Assembly: GCA_013178095.1 (NCBI GenBank)
Contig: JABLXK010000007.1
Location: 1 to 64,000 of the forward strand
DNA from: Anaerolineae bacterium
Lineage (GTDB): Bacteria; Chloroflexota; Anaerolineae; Anaerolineales; Anaerolineaceae
Reading direction: 5' to 3'
DNA: 64,000 nucleotides
Below are positions 28,132 to 38,326 of this stretch, piece after piece (the first letter of the stretch is position 1; each line of letters begins with the position of its first letter). Below the pieces are notes generated by a model. That model searched no databases. It was not told where the DNA came from and was given only the letters and a program-made list of their open reading frames with translations. The translations under genes were made by a program, and so were the position numbers.

Positions 28132-29717
28132 GGTTTATCCTGTTTCTTTGAATTATTTTTTAACTGAATTTGCTTGGCTTGTTTCATGGCGTACATCAAG
28201 CGATCGGCTTTATCCAGATCGGAATCCAGCGAGTGCTCCAGTTTCTCGATCCCGTAAGAAACGCTGAGATTGTCGGAGCGCGTTGCTTCTTCAAGATCGC
28301 GCCTGATGCGCAATGCAACCTGTTCGGCATCGGGAATATGGATACCGCTGAGCAGCACCAGGAATTCATCCCCCCCGTAACGCACCACCAAGTCCTCATG
28401 CCGCAGGTTCTTTTTAATAATCTCGGTGAATTTTATCAGGATCAGATCGCCTTGTTGATGCCCATGCTTGTCGTTGTAGGCTTTGAAATTATCCAAATCC
28501 ATCAGGATCAGGACGTCATATTGCTCCGAGGCAGCTTTTCCGAGGATGTTGCGGTTATACGCGGTAGTCAGCGTATCCATGACGATCCTTTTTTCCAGAT
28601 CCTGTTTTTCCGCATAAATCCGATTGAAATCCAGCAAAAGATTGACGCCAAAAACTGCTGTGCTTAATAAAACGATCGTCTGCATCACAAAAGGACCGGT
28701 AAAGCCGAAAAAGAGATTTGCCAGCACCTGCAAAATGCTTAACGATAACCAGACCGCCAGGAAAATCATCCAATTTCTGACCCTGGATTTATTCACAAGG
28801 TAATAAATTGAAATAATCACATTCAACAGCAGAATGACGTTGAGGGCTGCAATGAGGTCATTGAACTTGGTCATGTCTCTCAGAAAGATGATCAGTAAAA
28901 CCGAGAGCAGTGTAGGTATGGCGATGGATTTACTGATGACAAGTTTCTGGCGGCAGTATTTTTCCATGCCTGCCAGGAAAGCGAAGCTGGCCAAATACCC
29001 GGCGCTGATCAGAATTTTTTTGAAAGCAAAATAAAAAGACAGGCTGTCAAGAGAGACGCTATATGCGAAGTCGTAACTTTCGACCGCGGCCAAAACAGCC
29101 GCCCATCCCATCCACATTTCCACGCTCCAGCGCCTCTTTTGCATCATGGAAAGAAAGATGAGGATAAAACCGATTAATAGTGAAGCACCGATCGCGATCA
29201 GAAGAAAATCGTTGTAGACCAGATTGGCCAAGGCAACTCTGCGCCGGGCGGATTTCATATCCATGATGTAAGGCGAATTGGAAATATCGATCGGGTACGA
29301 CGCGCTGGACAGGTAAATGTCCAGATTTTTTTCCATTACAGTCGCGTCGTCATCCGGAAGCGCGATCAGGAATGTCTGATTCCAGATATTCGCGGTAGGT
29401 TGAGCGGGATCGCCGACAGAGAAGATTACATCCCCATCCAAGCGAACTTCAAGCGCCTGACCATCCAAACGCGCCAGCACCAACCCTTCGCCGGATTCAT
29501 ATTGAATCTTTCGAGAGAATTTAAAAGTCGATAATTCAGCAATCGATTCGCGAAACGGCAATTCAATCTCGGTTTGACGGCCGTTCTCTGTCAACACCCA
29601 GCCATCGTCCAATACCTGCCCGGCGGGTTTGATCAGACCGGTAAGCAGGAAATAGAATAACGCAAAGGAAATGATTGCGCCGACAGCATAAGCAAGTCGA
29701 TGGAAAACAGGTTTCAT
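28128..29717 (-). CDS. Membrane GGDEF diguanylate cyclase with extracytoplasmic sensor
   Basis: RHEDLVVRYGGDEFLVLLSG; predicted TM segments; start moved to ATG 29717. Confidence 0.88.
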   Translation of the reverse strand: MKPVFHRLAYAVGAIISFALFYFLLTGLIKPAGQVLDDGWVLTENGRQTEIELPFRESIAELSTFKFSRKIQYESGEGLVLARLDGQALEVRLDGDVIFSVGDPAQPTANIWNQTFLIALPDDDATVMEKNLDIYLSSASYPIDISNSPYIMDMKSARRRVALANLVYNDFLLIAIGASLLIGFILIFLSMMQKRRWSVEMWMGWAAVLAAVESYDFAYSVSLDSLSFYFAFKKILISAGYLASFAFLAGMEKYCRQKLVISKSIAIPTLLSVLLIIFLRDMTKFNDLIAALNVILLLNVIISIYYLVNKSRVRNWMIFLAVWLSLSILQVLANLFFGFTGPFVMQTIVLLSTAVFGVNLLLDFNRIYAEKQDLEKRIVMDTLTTAYNRNILGKAASEQYDVLILMDLDNFKAYNDKHGHQQGDLILIKFTEIIKKNLRHEDLVVRYGGDEFLVLLSGIHIPDAEQVALRIRRDLEEATRSDNLSVSYGIEKLEHSLDSDLDKADRLMYAMKQAKQIQLKNNSKKQDKP

Positions 29718-29843
29718 GATACGATCGTTTCTTGTAAAAAAAGGGCGGCCAGCCAATTATAAATAATACAATCAAATTGGACAGGGTCATTTATGCCATT
29801 GTTCAAGCAAAATGACGTTAACCCTGCATCCATTATAAATGGT

Positions 29844-30347
29844 TCAGTCCAAATCGATAAAGCTCTTCAGTGCGCCCAAAGAAATCACATCACTGATACG
29901 TTCCACAAAACGGATATTTTCCTCACTGCCGCTGGCCAGTGCGTCCCGCAGCAGGATGGGGTTGAGGTCCAGGTCCATCGCGCCGCGATAAGTTGACAGC
30001 ACGCAATATTCAGCGCAATAACCTGACAAGATGATCGGATCGGCCCCCAGGTTTCGCAGATTTTCCGCCAAACTGGTTTTGATGAAAGCGTTGCTATATT
30101 TTTTGTGAATGTGCAAGTCACCCGGGAGAATATTCAAATCATCCGGCAGATCGAAACCGATCTTGCCGGGGGTTAAATCTTCCGTTTCATCGATATGCTG
30201 GATGCTGATCACCGGCAGGCTCTTTTCCCTGAAAAGCGCAATGGCAGCATTGATATATGCCACGGCGCTTTTCAGCGATTGAATGGTTCCCACATCATCT
30301 TTGAAAAACTCTTTCTGGATATCGATCACCAAAAGGGCTGGTTTCAT
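29844..30347 (-). CDS. Isochorismatase-family cysteine hydrolase
   Basis: ALLVIDIQKEFF, IILSGYCAEYCVLSTYRGA. Confidence 0.88.
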   Translation of the reverse strand: MKPALLVIDIQKEFFKDDVGTIQSLKSAVAYINAAIALFREKSLPVISIQHIDETEDLTPGKIGFDLPDDLNILPGDLHIHKKYSNAFIKTSLAENLRNLGADPIILSGYCAEYCVLSTYRGAMDLDLNPILLRDALASGSEENIRFVERISDVISLGALKSFIDLD

Positions 30348-30426
30348 CTTTTTCCAATCCTCCTTTACAATTATATTTTAGAAAGAAACAAGCATTGTTA
30401 TCCATATCACAACAACCGGAGCATTC

Positions 30427-31482
30427 ATGAACTTCGATAAACCAAGACCAGAGTTTTATAAAGCACCTCTCGACATTTTCCAGTTCAACGGCATGCCTTA
30501 CATGCAGTTGGGAAAATCAGGCTTGTGGGTACCCAGGGTTGGATTGGGGACGTGGAAATTCGGGCGGCCGGAAAGCGGGGATGAAGCGCGGGTTGACCAG
30601 GAAACCGGCTTAAGAATCTTCGACCGCGCGCTGGAGCTGGGCGTGACCTTTTGGGATACCGCTCCGCGGTACAACAACGCCTCCGGGAACTCGGAGCGGG
30701 TGATCGGCGCGTGGTTCAAAGCCAACCCCGACCAGCGGCGCAACATTGTGATCGCCACCAAATTGTACGGCGGCATGGACGGATTGACGCCCAATCATTG
30801 CCGCCTGACGCGCGGCAACATCAAAGAATCGGTTTACGCGTCACTTGAAAGAATGCAGATCGACACCATCGACCTGCTGTATTTTCATCATTATGATGCT
30901 TACACGCCGGTTGATGAAAGCCTCAGCGCGGTGGAAGACCTGGTGCGGGCCGACCTGGTGCGCTATCTGGGTGTATCCAATTTCACCGCGGAACAATTAC
31001 ATCAACACCGGGAACTGGAATCAGCGTTCGGCTCGCGCTGCCGGATCATCGCCGTCCAGAACCAATTCGACGTGCTGCGCGGAGAACACCCGGATTATCC
31101 AGGCGTGCGTAAACTGACGCAAGAGATGGGAGCGGCTTTTATTGCCTACAGCCCCCTGGCGGAAGGGTTCTTAACCGACCGCTACCTCGATTTGAGCGCA
31201 GTTTCCAAAGGCGATCGCATTTACGACCAGGGCATGCTGACCAACCTGGCCACGCCGGCCAACCATGCCAGCTTGCGCGCGCTGGCGGAATTGGCGCGCA
31301 AATGGGAGTTAAGCCTCAGCCAGCTTGTGCTGGCATTCACGCTCAGCCTGCCGGGCATGGGCCCGGTCATTCCCGGCGCGTCTTCGGTCGCTCAACTGGA
31401 ATCCAACGCGAAAGCGGGCAGCGTGACTTTTACATCCTCACAAATCAACGAGATAAAAGCCATCCTGACACCAGCGCCTTAG
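30427..31482 (+). CDS. Aldo/keto reductase
   Basis: GVTFWDTAPRYNNASGNSERVIG, YLGVSNFTAEQL, VIPGASSVAQL. Confidence 0.92.
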   Translation: MNFDKPRPEFYKAPLDIFQFNGMPYMQLGKSGLWVPRVGLGTWKFGRPESGDEARVDQETGLRIFDRALELGVTFWDTAPRYNNASGNSERVIGAWFKANPDQRRNIVIATKLYGGMDGLTPNHCRLTRGNIKESVYASLERMQIDTIDLLYFHHYDAYTPVDESLSAVEDLVRADLVRYLGVSNFTAEQLHQHRELESAFGSRCRIIAVQNQFDVLRGEHPDYPGVRKLTQEMGAAFIAYSPLAEGFLTDRYLDLSAVSKGDRIYDQGMLTNLATPANHASLRALAELARKWELSLSQLVLAFTLSLPGMGPVIPGASSVAQLESNAKAGSVTFTSSQINEIKAILTPAP

Positions 31483-31487
31483 GAAGC

Positions 31488-31521
31488 AAAAAGTGCTTTG
31501 GAAAACCAAAGCACTTTTTTT
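31488..31521. terminator. Intrinsic terminator between convergent genes
   Basis: AAAAAGTGCTTTGG-AAAA-CCAAAGCACTTTTTTT. Confidence 0.9.
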
Positions 31522-31540
31522 CTTTTCGGCTCAATCCTGT

Positions 31541-32503
31541 TTAGCCTTCCAGCACAATCCGGATTGATTCCATCACATCCGGCGTCATCTGCGCGACCAC
31601 TTCCATGGCTTTCATGTTCTCTTTGACTTGCTCCAGTTTACTGGCGCCGGTGATGACCGTGCTGACGTTGGGATTTTTCAGAATCCAGGCAATCGCCATT
31701 TGCGCCAGCGGCACGCCCAGCTCATCCGCCACTTTCTGCAGACGAGTCACTTTTTCCATCTTCGCTGTATCAGCCACCCTGTCCTTGAGCCACTCATAAC
31801 CGGGCAGCGTGGCGCGCGTCCCCGCAGGAATGCCCTGGTTGTATTTACCGGTCAGCAGGCCGGATGCCAGCGGGCTCCAGGTGGTGCTGCCGTAGCCGTA
31901 GTCCTTGAAGAGGCGCGCGTATTCCACCTCGAAACGTTCGCGGTGAAGCAGGTTGTATTGCGGCTGCTCCATGAGCGGTTTGTGCAGATGATGGCGCTCG
32001 GCAATTTCGATAGCCGCCAGGATATCGGCCGCCGGCCATTCGGAGGTGCCCCAGTAAAAAGCCTTGCCGGATTCGACTATGTTGTGCATCGCCCAAACCG
32101 TTTCGCCAATGGGAGTATTGGGATCCGGGCGGTGGCAGTAAACCAAGTCGACGTGGTCAAGGCCGAATCGCTTTAGAGAGCCGTCAATAGCTTCCAAAAG
32201 GTATTTCCGATTGAGCGTATCCTTCTCATTAATGCCTTCGTTGACACCCCAGAAAAACTTGGTCGAGATCAGGTAGCTGGAGCGCCGCCAACCCAATTTC
32301 TTAAGCGCCGCGCCCATGATCTCTTCAGATTTGCCTTTGGCATATGCCTCGGCGTTATCAAAAAAGTTGACACCCGCGTCATAGGCGGCCGCCATCATGT
32401 TGACCGCATCCGCGACATTCACCTGGTTGTGAAAAGTGACCCAGGATCCCAGGGAGAGGGCGCTGACCCGAATTCCGGAACGCCCCAAATAACGATATTC
32501 CAT
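31541..32503 (-). CDS. Aldo/keto reductase (Kv-beta/YghZ-like)
   Basis: [48 protein letters not shown]. Confidence 0.92.
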   Translation of the reverse strand: MEYRYLGRSGIRVSALSLGSWVTFHNQVNVADAVNMMAAAYDAGVNFFDNAEAYAKGKSEEIMGAALKKLGWRRSSYLISTKFFWGVNEGINEKDTLNRKYLLEAIDGSLKRFGLDHVDLVYCHRPDPNTPIGETVWAMHNIVESGKAFYWGTSEWPAADILAAIEIAERHHLHKPLMEQPQYNLLHRERFEVEYARLFKDYGYGSTTWSPLASGLLTGKYNQGIPAGTRATLPGYEWLKDRVADTAKMEKVTRLQKVADELGVPLAQMAIAWILKNPNVSTVITGASKLEQVKENMKAMEVVAQMTPDVMESIRIVLEG

Positions 32504-32585
32504 ATTAAAGATACCTCCTGTTTTACCGCAATTATTTCATTATTTATACTCACTCAAAAGGCGGAAAAATCTTTAAGTTCTATAA

Positions 32586-32616
32586 GAAAAAGCCCGAGGG
32601 TGATACTATCGGGCTT
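32586..32616 (-). terminator. Intrinsic terminator of PPIase gene
   Basis: Minus strand AAGCCCGA...TCGGGCTTTTTCTT. Confidence 0.75.
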
Positions 32617-32634
32617 GGCATTCAGGCGAATCGA

Positions 32635-33180
32635 TCAGGCTGCACTGATCTCAGATTCTTCGATAAGGATAGATTTGATCGCGTCGCCGGGGAAATCAGG
32701 ATTGCGGCTTGGGTCGCGGCGCTTGATGTTGTTGACCACCGGCATGCCTTTGACCACCTGTCCGAAAATGGTGTAACCGCCGTTCAGGTGTGGGGTAGGC
32801 GCAAAAGTGATGAAAAACTGGCTGCCGTTGGTATCGCGTCCGGCGTTAGCCATGGCCACAATCCCGGCGCGGTCGAACTCCAGATCCGAATCCTCATTCT
32901 CGAATTGGTAGCCGGGACCGCCGCGGCCGGTGCCGGTGGGGTCGCCGCCCTGCGCCATGAAACCTTCCAGGACACGGTGAAAGGTCACGCCGTCAAAATA
33001 GCCTTCCCGCGCCAGGAAAACAAAACTATTGACCGTGATGGGGGCTTTATCGGCATATAAATTGATCAGAAATTCCTCGCCCTTTTCCATTTTCACAACA
33101 GCCGTGTACTGCTTTTGGGGGTCAATGGTCATTGGGGGAACGGAAGCGTATTGCTTCTTCTCATTGCTTGTGGTATCCAT
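32635..33180 (-). CDS. Cyclophilin-type peptidyl-prolyl cis-trans isomerase
   Basis: FHRVLEGFMAQGGDPTGTGRGGPGYQFENE, NGSQFFITFAPTPHLNGGYTIFGQV. Confidence 0.95.
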   Translation of the reverse strand: MDTTSNEKKQYASVPPMTIDPQKQYTAVVKMEKGEEFLINLYADKAPITVNSFVFLAREGYFDGVTFHRVLEGFMAQGGDPTGTGRGGPGYQFENEDSDLEFDRAGIVAMANAGRDTNGSQFFITFAPTPHLNGGYTIFGQVVKGMPVVNNIKRRDPSRNPDFPGDAIKSILIEESEISAA

Positions 33181-33468
33181 TTTTAATACTGCTTTCTTTT
33201 ATTATTTGAGGTTCAAGGTTAATTGGCTGATTATACCCGCTTCACGATTTTTTGAGAGCCGGTTGCGGGCAAACCGATTACGTTATTTTATCAAAACCGG
33301 AAGTCTGCTCTTCCATTTATCAGGACACATGTAAATTATTTATTAATTTCGCTCCTTTCAGGTGAAAATTTCAGCCGTTGCAAAGCAACTGTCGTACAAT
33401 AAAAAAACTTGGAACCAGTCAAAGTGTTCATCGTTTGAGTAAAATGCCGGCATTAAAAGGATATGAAT

Positions 33469-34326
33469 ATGGGTAAAGAAATTGCGCTGGTAACCGACAG
33501 CACGTGCGATATTCCCCCTGAATGGCGCGAACAGTACGATATCAGCGTAGTGCCGTCAATCATTATTTTCGGCGAGAAACAATACGTCGATGGCGTCGAA
33601 ATGACCGCAGCGGAATTCTACCAGCAGCTGCCCAGAGAAAGAGTCCATCCCAGCACCTCTCATCCCGCGCCGGCCGCATTTGTGCAAGCCTATCTGGAAG
33701 CGATCAAAAAGGGCGCCAAGCAGATCCTGACCATCGTGGTTGCGGCTGCCATGAGCGGCACCATGGCTGCCGCGCAGGAAGCCGCCAAACTGGTGAAAAT
33801 CCCGGTGCATATCATCGATAGCTGCAGCAATTCCATGGGATTAGGCTGGCAGGTGATCGCCGCGGCGCGCGCCCGCGAGAACGGCGGCGTATTGGCGGAC
33901 ATGATCGCCGCCGCGGAAAAGGTGCGCGAAAAAATGGTGTATTTCGTCTCCCTCAACACGCTGGAATACCTGTCCAAGGGCGGCCGCATCGGAGACGCCA
34001 TCCGCCTGGTTGAATCCGTGCTCAGCATCAAACCGCTGGTATACGTCAAACGCGAAAATGGGACAGTGGGCGTCGGCTTGCCGGCGCGATCACGCAAATT
34101 GGCTATCGAAGGGTTGCAGCGCGAATTCTTTAAAAACGTGAATACCCGGACGCCCCTGCACATTGCCGTTTTGCACAACAACGCGCTGGAAGAAGCCAAA
34201 ATGCTCGCGCAAAAGGTTACAGAGACTTACAATCCCACTGAGTTGATTATCACCATCGTGTCGCCCATCCTGGGCGTGCATACCGGACCGCAGGCCATCG
34301 CGCTGTGCGGGTATTCCGAAGGATAA
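33469..34326 (+). CDS. DegV family fatty-acid-binding protein
   Basis: IALVTDSTCDIPPEW, TSHPAPAAFVQAY, IDSCSNSMGLGWQV, KGGRIG, GVHTGPQAIALCGY. Confidence 0.92.
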   Translation: MGKEIALVTDSTCDIPPEWREQYDISVVPSIIIFGEKQYVDGVEMTAAEFYQQLPRERVHPSTSHPAPAAFVQAYLEAIKKGAKQILTIVVAAAMSGTMAAAQEAAKLVKIPVHIIDSCSNSMGLGWQVIAAARARENGGVLADMIAAAEKVREKMVYFVSLNTLEYLSKGGRIGDAIRLVESVLSIKPLVYVKRENGTVGVGLPARSRKLAIEGLQREFFKNVNTRTPLHIAVLHNNALEEAKMLAQKVTETYNPTELIITIVSPILGVHTGPQAIALCGYSEG

Positions 34327-34382
34327 AACTTTCGCTTAGGGCATAATCCACAACATCATTCTAAAGCTTGAATCCGTTTCAC

Positions 34383-35009
34383 TTACCAGCAGTCGTGGTG
34401 GATTTTTTCAGCGACTGAAACCGGGTACTGTTCCAGCCGCCCCGCGTTTTCAGCCGGATAGCCCAACGCCAGGTAGCAGGGAACTTCATATTCAGCCGGT
34501 ACCTTGAGTATCCTGCGAATATGCTTGCGTTCCGGTTCGAAGGGAATGCGCGTCACGCCAAAGATTCCTTCAGAGGCAGCGGCGACCAGGATATTCTCGA
34601 TGCAGCACCAGATGGAAGCGAAGCTGTTCAGCGATGAAAGGCTTTCGGGATGCAGCAAGTCGCCGGAAGCGAAGAAGCAGGGCATGATTAAAACCGCTGC
34701 ATCCAGCAGCATTTGCGATTGGCGCGGGATGGCCTCAATGTAGACATTGCGCTGCGAGGGAATGGTCAGCCCCCAGCGGTTCACCGCCGCCGCGGCGCCT
34801 TTGCGGTCTTTTGGATGGCGGATTTTACCGACCAGCAGCTCGCGCTGCGCCCTATCCTGCACCAGGATATATTCCCATTGGCGCAGATGGTCGTTGGAAG
34901 GCGCCTGCAAGCCTGCCGAGAGGATCTTTTGGATAATCCCGGCAGGAATTTCTTTTTGGGCAAAATCCCGGATGGTCCTGCGACCGGCAATCGCCTGATA
35001 GACTTCCAT
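34383..35009 (-). CDS. Nitroreductase family protein
   Basis: MEVYQAIAGRRTIRDFAQKEIPAGIIQKILSAGLQAPSNDHLRQWEYILV; start moved to 35009. Confidence 0.85.
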   Translation of the reverse strand: MEVYQAIAGRRTIRDFAQKEIPAGIIQKILSAGLQAPSNDHLRQWEYILVQDRAQRELLVGKIRHPKDRKGAAAAVNRWGLTIPSQRNVYIEAIPRQSQMLLDAAVLIMPCFFASGDLLHPESLSSLNSFASIWCCIENILVAAASEGIFGVTRIPFEPERKHIRRILKVPAEYEVPCYLALGYPAENAGRLEQYPVSVAEKIHHDCW

Positions 35010-35019
35010 GCTTGCCCGC

Positions 35020-35430
35020 TTATTTCGAAATCGGCCCGGTGTATACCACTTCGAATAACAAATTATCAGGGGAAGCAAACATGACCTGGTAATACGTCTC
35101 GTCCGGACTGCCGCTGAACTCGGGGCGGTGGCGCGGAGTCTCGAACAAAGCCGGGATACCCTGATCCTTCAGATAGGCCGCGGTTTGGTCGACTTCCTGT
35201 TGGCTGCCGGCGGCGATGGCGATGTGATTGGCGCCGATACCGTCGTAGTCATTCACCACCTGCTTCAAGCCTGGCACAAACCATAATCCGCAGCCATGCT
35301 CGTCACCCACTCCCAATATGTTTTCGTCCTGATACAACAGCGACCATCCCAGAAAATCAAACAGAGCTTTATAGAACGCCTGATTTTTAGGGTTGACATT
35401 CACCTGTAAATGACCGATTTTCGTTTTCAT
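35020..35430 (-). CDS. VOC/glyoxalase family protein
   Basis: IGHLQVNVNPKNQAFYKALFDFLGW...NHIAIAA...YYQVMFASPDNLLFEVVYTGP. Confidence 0.88.
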   Translation of the reverse strand: MKTKIGHLQVNVNPKNQAFYKALFDFLGWSLLYQDENILGVGDEHGCGLWFVPGLKQVVNDYDGIGANHIAIAAGSQQEVDQTAAYLKDQGIPALFETPRHRPEFSGSPDETYYQVMFASPDNLLFEVVYTGPISK

Positions 35431-35831
35431 ATTTTCCTCCTGATTTCAACTTTGAACTATTCCTGCAACCCAATACGGGCTGGTTCAGATTACCTAATTC
35501 TATCAATGCCTATTTTTTGCGGAGGGGGATTTTTTCGCAATCATGCGCGTGTCGATGACCTCCCCCAGATTCTACAAGCTGTATATTTCGGATCCACAGC
35601 TCTGGCATCGATCGTTGCTTTCAACCTAATGGGCGTTTTCAGGTAGTTACACGCAGTGGGACAGCTTTCAAATGGTACTGAAAGAAATCATCACTGTATT
35701 ACAGGAGGTATGGCATTTGCCATTTTATCCGTTGATTTATTCCTTAAAATGGAGTAATATATTCAATGGTTCGGTAGAAGCTTTTATTTTTTTTCATCGG
35801 ACACTGCAGCACGTTTAGGGAACCGTGCAAG

Positions 35832-35870
35832 AAGATCGATAGTGACTAGAGGTCAGCCACTATCGATCTT
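35832..35870 (-). terminator. 13-bp perfect inverted repeat downstream of mutS2 (possible terminator)
   Basis: AAGATCGATAGTG (35832-35844) / CACTATCGATCTT (35858-35870); only a weak U-tract. Confidence 0.5.
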
Positions 35871-35874
35871 TGTC

Positions 35875-38271
35875 TTATTCATTCGTGAAGTGCACGATGG
35901 TCACGCCTTCCCCGCCCTCGTTATCCATGGCATTTTCCCAACGGGCAACCAGCGGCGATGCGCCCAAAGCCTGGCGCACCAGTTGGCGCAGCGCGCCGGT
36001 GCCCTTGCCGTGCACAATGCGCGCAAAAGGCAATCCGGAAGCGTAGGCGCTGTCGAGATATCGATCCAGCTGCTCCAGGGCTTCATCGCCCCGCAAGCCG
36101 CGCAAATGCAGTTCCACGCCCGGCGAGGGCTGCAGCGAGATGGAGCTGGAGGATTCAACCGCCTGCCGTTCCTCCCGCACAGCTTTCGTTTTTGAGGGAG
36201 CGGTTCCTTTTCCGGAGCGTTCGATATTGCGCAGGTCCACCTTAACGCGCATCTTGCCAATCTGAACTTCCACGATATCGTCGCCGATATCCAGCACTTC
36301 TCCATCCGTTTTTAAATTGCGCAGGTGCACGCGATCGCCCACGCGCAGCGGGCGCGGCGTGGATGGCGATCCATATTCCTTTTTATCCAACGGTTCGGAG
36401 GCTTTTTCTTCCAGGCCGGCGATCTTTTTAGCCAGGTTTTTCTTCTCTTTAACGTCTCCGGCGGTTTCGCGGGCATCCTTCCGGATGGTTTCCATTTCGG
36501 CGCGCAACTCTTCCAATTCGCGCAATGATTGCCGGCGGGCTTCTTCCAGCACTGCCAGTCTTTCATTCTCGATGTCCTGCAATTTTTCCGCCATTTCCCG
36601 GCGCTGCGTTTCCAGTTCGTTCTTCAGATTTTCAGCCTCGGCATGTTCGCGGCGGGTTTGCTCCAACTGGCGGTGAATTTCGTCCAGCAGGTCCTCCGTG
36701 CGCAGGCTGCCGGGGTCGATCATCTCGCGCGCGTCCTGGATGATCTCGTCGCGGATACCCAGGCGCGCGGCGATGGCCAGCGCGTTGGAGCGGCCGGGGA
36801 GACCCATGATCAGGCGGTAGGTCGGTTTAAGCGATTGCAGGTCGAATTCCACGCTGGCGTTCAATGCGCCGGGCGTGTTGTGAGCATAGGCTTTCAGTTC
36901 CGGGTAGTGCGTGGCGATCAGCGCGGGGATGTTGCGGCGCAGCAGGTAGGCCAGGATGGCACGCGCCAAGGCCGAACCTTCCTGCGGATCGGTGCCCGCG
37001 CCCAACTCGTCGAAGATCACCAGCGAGCGCGCGTCGGCCTTCTGCAGGATGCGCACGATGTTGGTGACATGGCCGGAAAACGTGGAAAGGGATTGTTCGA
37101 TGGACTGCTCATCGCCGATATCGGCGAACACATCCCTGAAAATGCGGGTTCGCGAGCCGGATTGGGCGGGGATATGCAGCCCCGCCTGGGCCATCAGCAC
37201 CAGCAAACCCGCCGTTTTAAGCGAGACGGTCTTGCCGCCGGTATTGGGGCCGGTGATCACCAGCGCGCGGGTGCCTTTTTCCAGCGCAATATCGATCGGT
37301 ACGACCGACTGCGGATCGAGCAGGGGGTGACGGGCGCGCGTGAAATGCAGGATGGTCTGCTCATCTTCATCCGTCTTGCCGGAATTTTCCAGCAGCAGCG
37401 GTTCAGCCGCGCCCAGGTCATCCGCATACTTGGCGCAGGCAAAAGCCATATCCAGAGTTGCCAGCGCGCGCACGTTGGCCTGGATGAGGGAAATCTGCGC
37501 GCCCACTGCGGCGGATAATTCAGCCAGGATGCGCCTTTCTTCCTCTTTCTCTGCCATGACCGCTTCGTTCCAGGCGTTGTTCATTTCGACCACGTTGAGC
37601 GGCTCGACGAAGAGTGTCGCGCCGGAGGCGGATTGGTCCTGCACCACGCAGCGCATGCGACTCTTGAACTCGGCACGCAGCGGCACCACGTAGCGCCCGT
37701 TGCGCTTGGTGATAATGGCTTCCTGCAGCATGGCTGAAGTGCGGCTGTCACCGATCAGTTTTTCCAATTTGGCCAGGATGCGCTCGTTGGCGGCTTTCAC
37801 TTCGCGCCGCAGGCTGTCCAGTCTTTGCGACGCGCCGTCGGCCACCTCGGCGTTTTCCGTGATAGTTTGCGTGATGGCTTCAATCAGCCCGGGCGGTGGG
37901 GTCAGGTCGGCCGCGATGGCTTGCAAGTGAGGGCATTCGAATTCCAGCTTGCTGAAGAAGCGCTGCAGATCGCGGCTGGAGATCAGCGTGGCTTTGACGT
38001 CCAGCAAATCCTGCGGCGTCAGCACACCGCCACGCCCAGCCAGCTCCACCTGCGGGCGCACATCGCGCGCGCCGCCGATGCTCGTTTCAGGAAATTCCGC
38101 CAGCAGGCGGCGGGCCTGGCTGGTGCGGGCTTGGCGTTCTTGAGCCAGGATTAAATCGTTGGTTGGGCGCAGGGCGCGCAGCAGCGCGGCGGAGGCGCTG
38201 AAAGCGGCATAGCCGCTCAGGCGCTCCAAAATTTTGTTAAATTCAAGCGTAGCAACAGATTTGGCGTCCAT
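35875..38271 (-). CDS. mutS2: Endonuclease MutS2 (ATPase plus Smr domain)
   Basis: GPNTGGKTVSLKTAGLLVLMAQAGLHIPA Walker A, DELGAGTDPQEGSALARAIL, C-terminal Smr LHLRGLRGDEALEQLDRYLD...IVHGKGTGALR. Confidence 0.95.
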   Translation of the reverse strand: MDAKSVATLEFNKILERLSGYAAFSASAALLRALRPTNDLILAQERQARTSQARRLLAEFPETSIGGARDVRPQVELAGRGGVLTPQDLLDVKATLISSRDLQRFFSKLEFECPHLQAIAADLTPPPGLIEAITQTITENAEVADGASQRLDSLRREVKAANERILAKLEKLIGDSRTSAMLQEAIITKRNGRYVVPLRAEFKSRMRCVVQDQSASGATLFVEPLNVVEMNNAWNEAVMAEKEEERRILAELSAAVGAQISLIQANVRALATLDMAFACAKYADDLGAAEPLLLENSGKTDEDEQTILHFTRARHPLLDPQSVVPIDIALEKGTRALVITGPNTGGKTVSLKTAGLLVLMAQAGLHIPAQSGSRTRIFRDVFADIGDEQSIEQSLSTFSGHVTNIVRILQKADARSLVIFDELGAGTDPQEGSALARAILAYLLRRNIPALIATHYPELKAYAHNTPGALNASVEFDLQSLKPTYRLIMGLPGRSNALAIAARLGIRDEIIQDAREMIDPGSLRTEDLLDEIHRQLEQTRREHAEAENLKNELETQRREMAEKLQDIENERLAVLEEARRQSLRELEELRAEMETIRKDARETAGDVKEKKNLAKKIAGLEEKASEPLDKKEYGSPSTPRPLRVGDRVHLRNLKTDGEVLDIGDDIVEVQIGKMRVKVDLRNIERSGKGTAPSKTKAVREERQAVESSSSISLQPSPGVELHLRGLRGDEALEQLDRYLDSAYASGLPFARIVHGKGTGALRQLVRQALGASPLVARWENAMDNEGGEGVTIVHFTNE

Positions 38272-38326
38272 TTCTGTCCATTATAGTGTTGATTGTCTAT
38301 TGTTCGAGAAAAGAAATCTTTTCAGG

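Noticed and set aside
32784-33060. Small ORFs on both strands within the PPIase gene
   Set aside because: Alternative-frame translations of a strongly supported cyclophilin gene.
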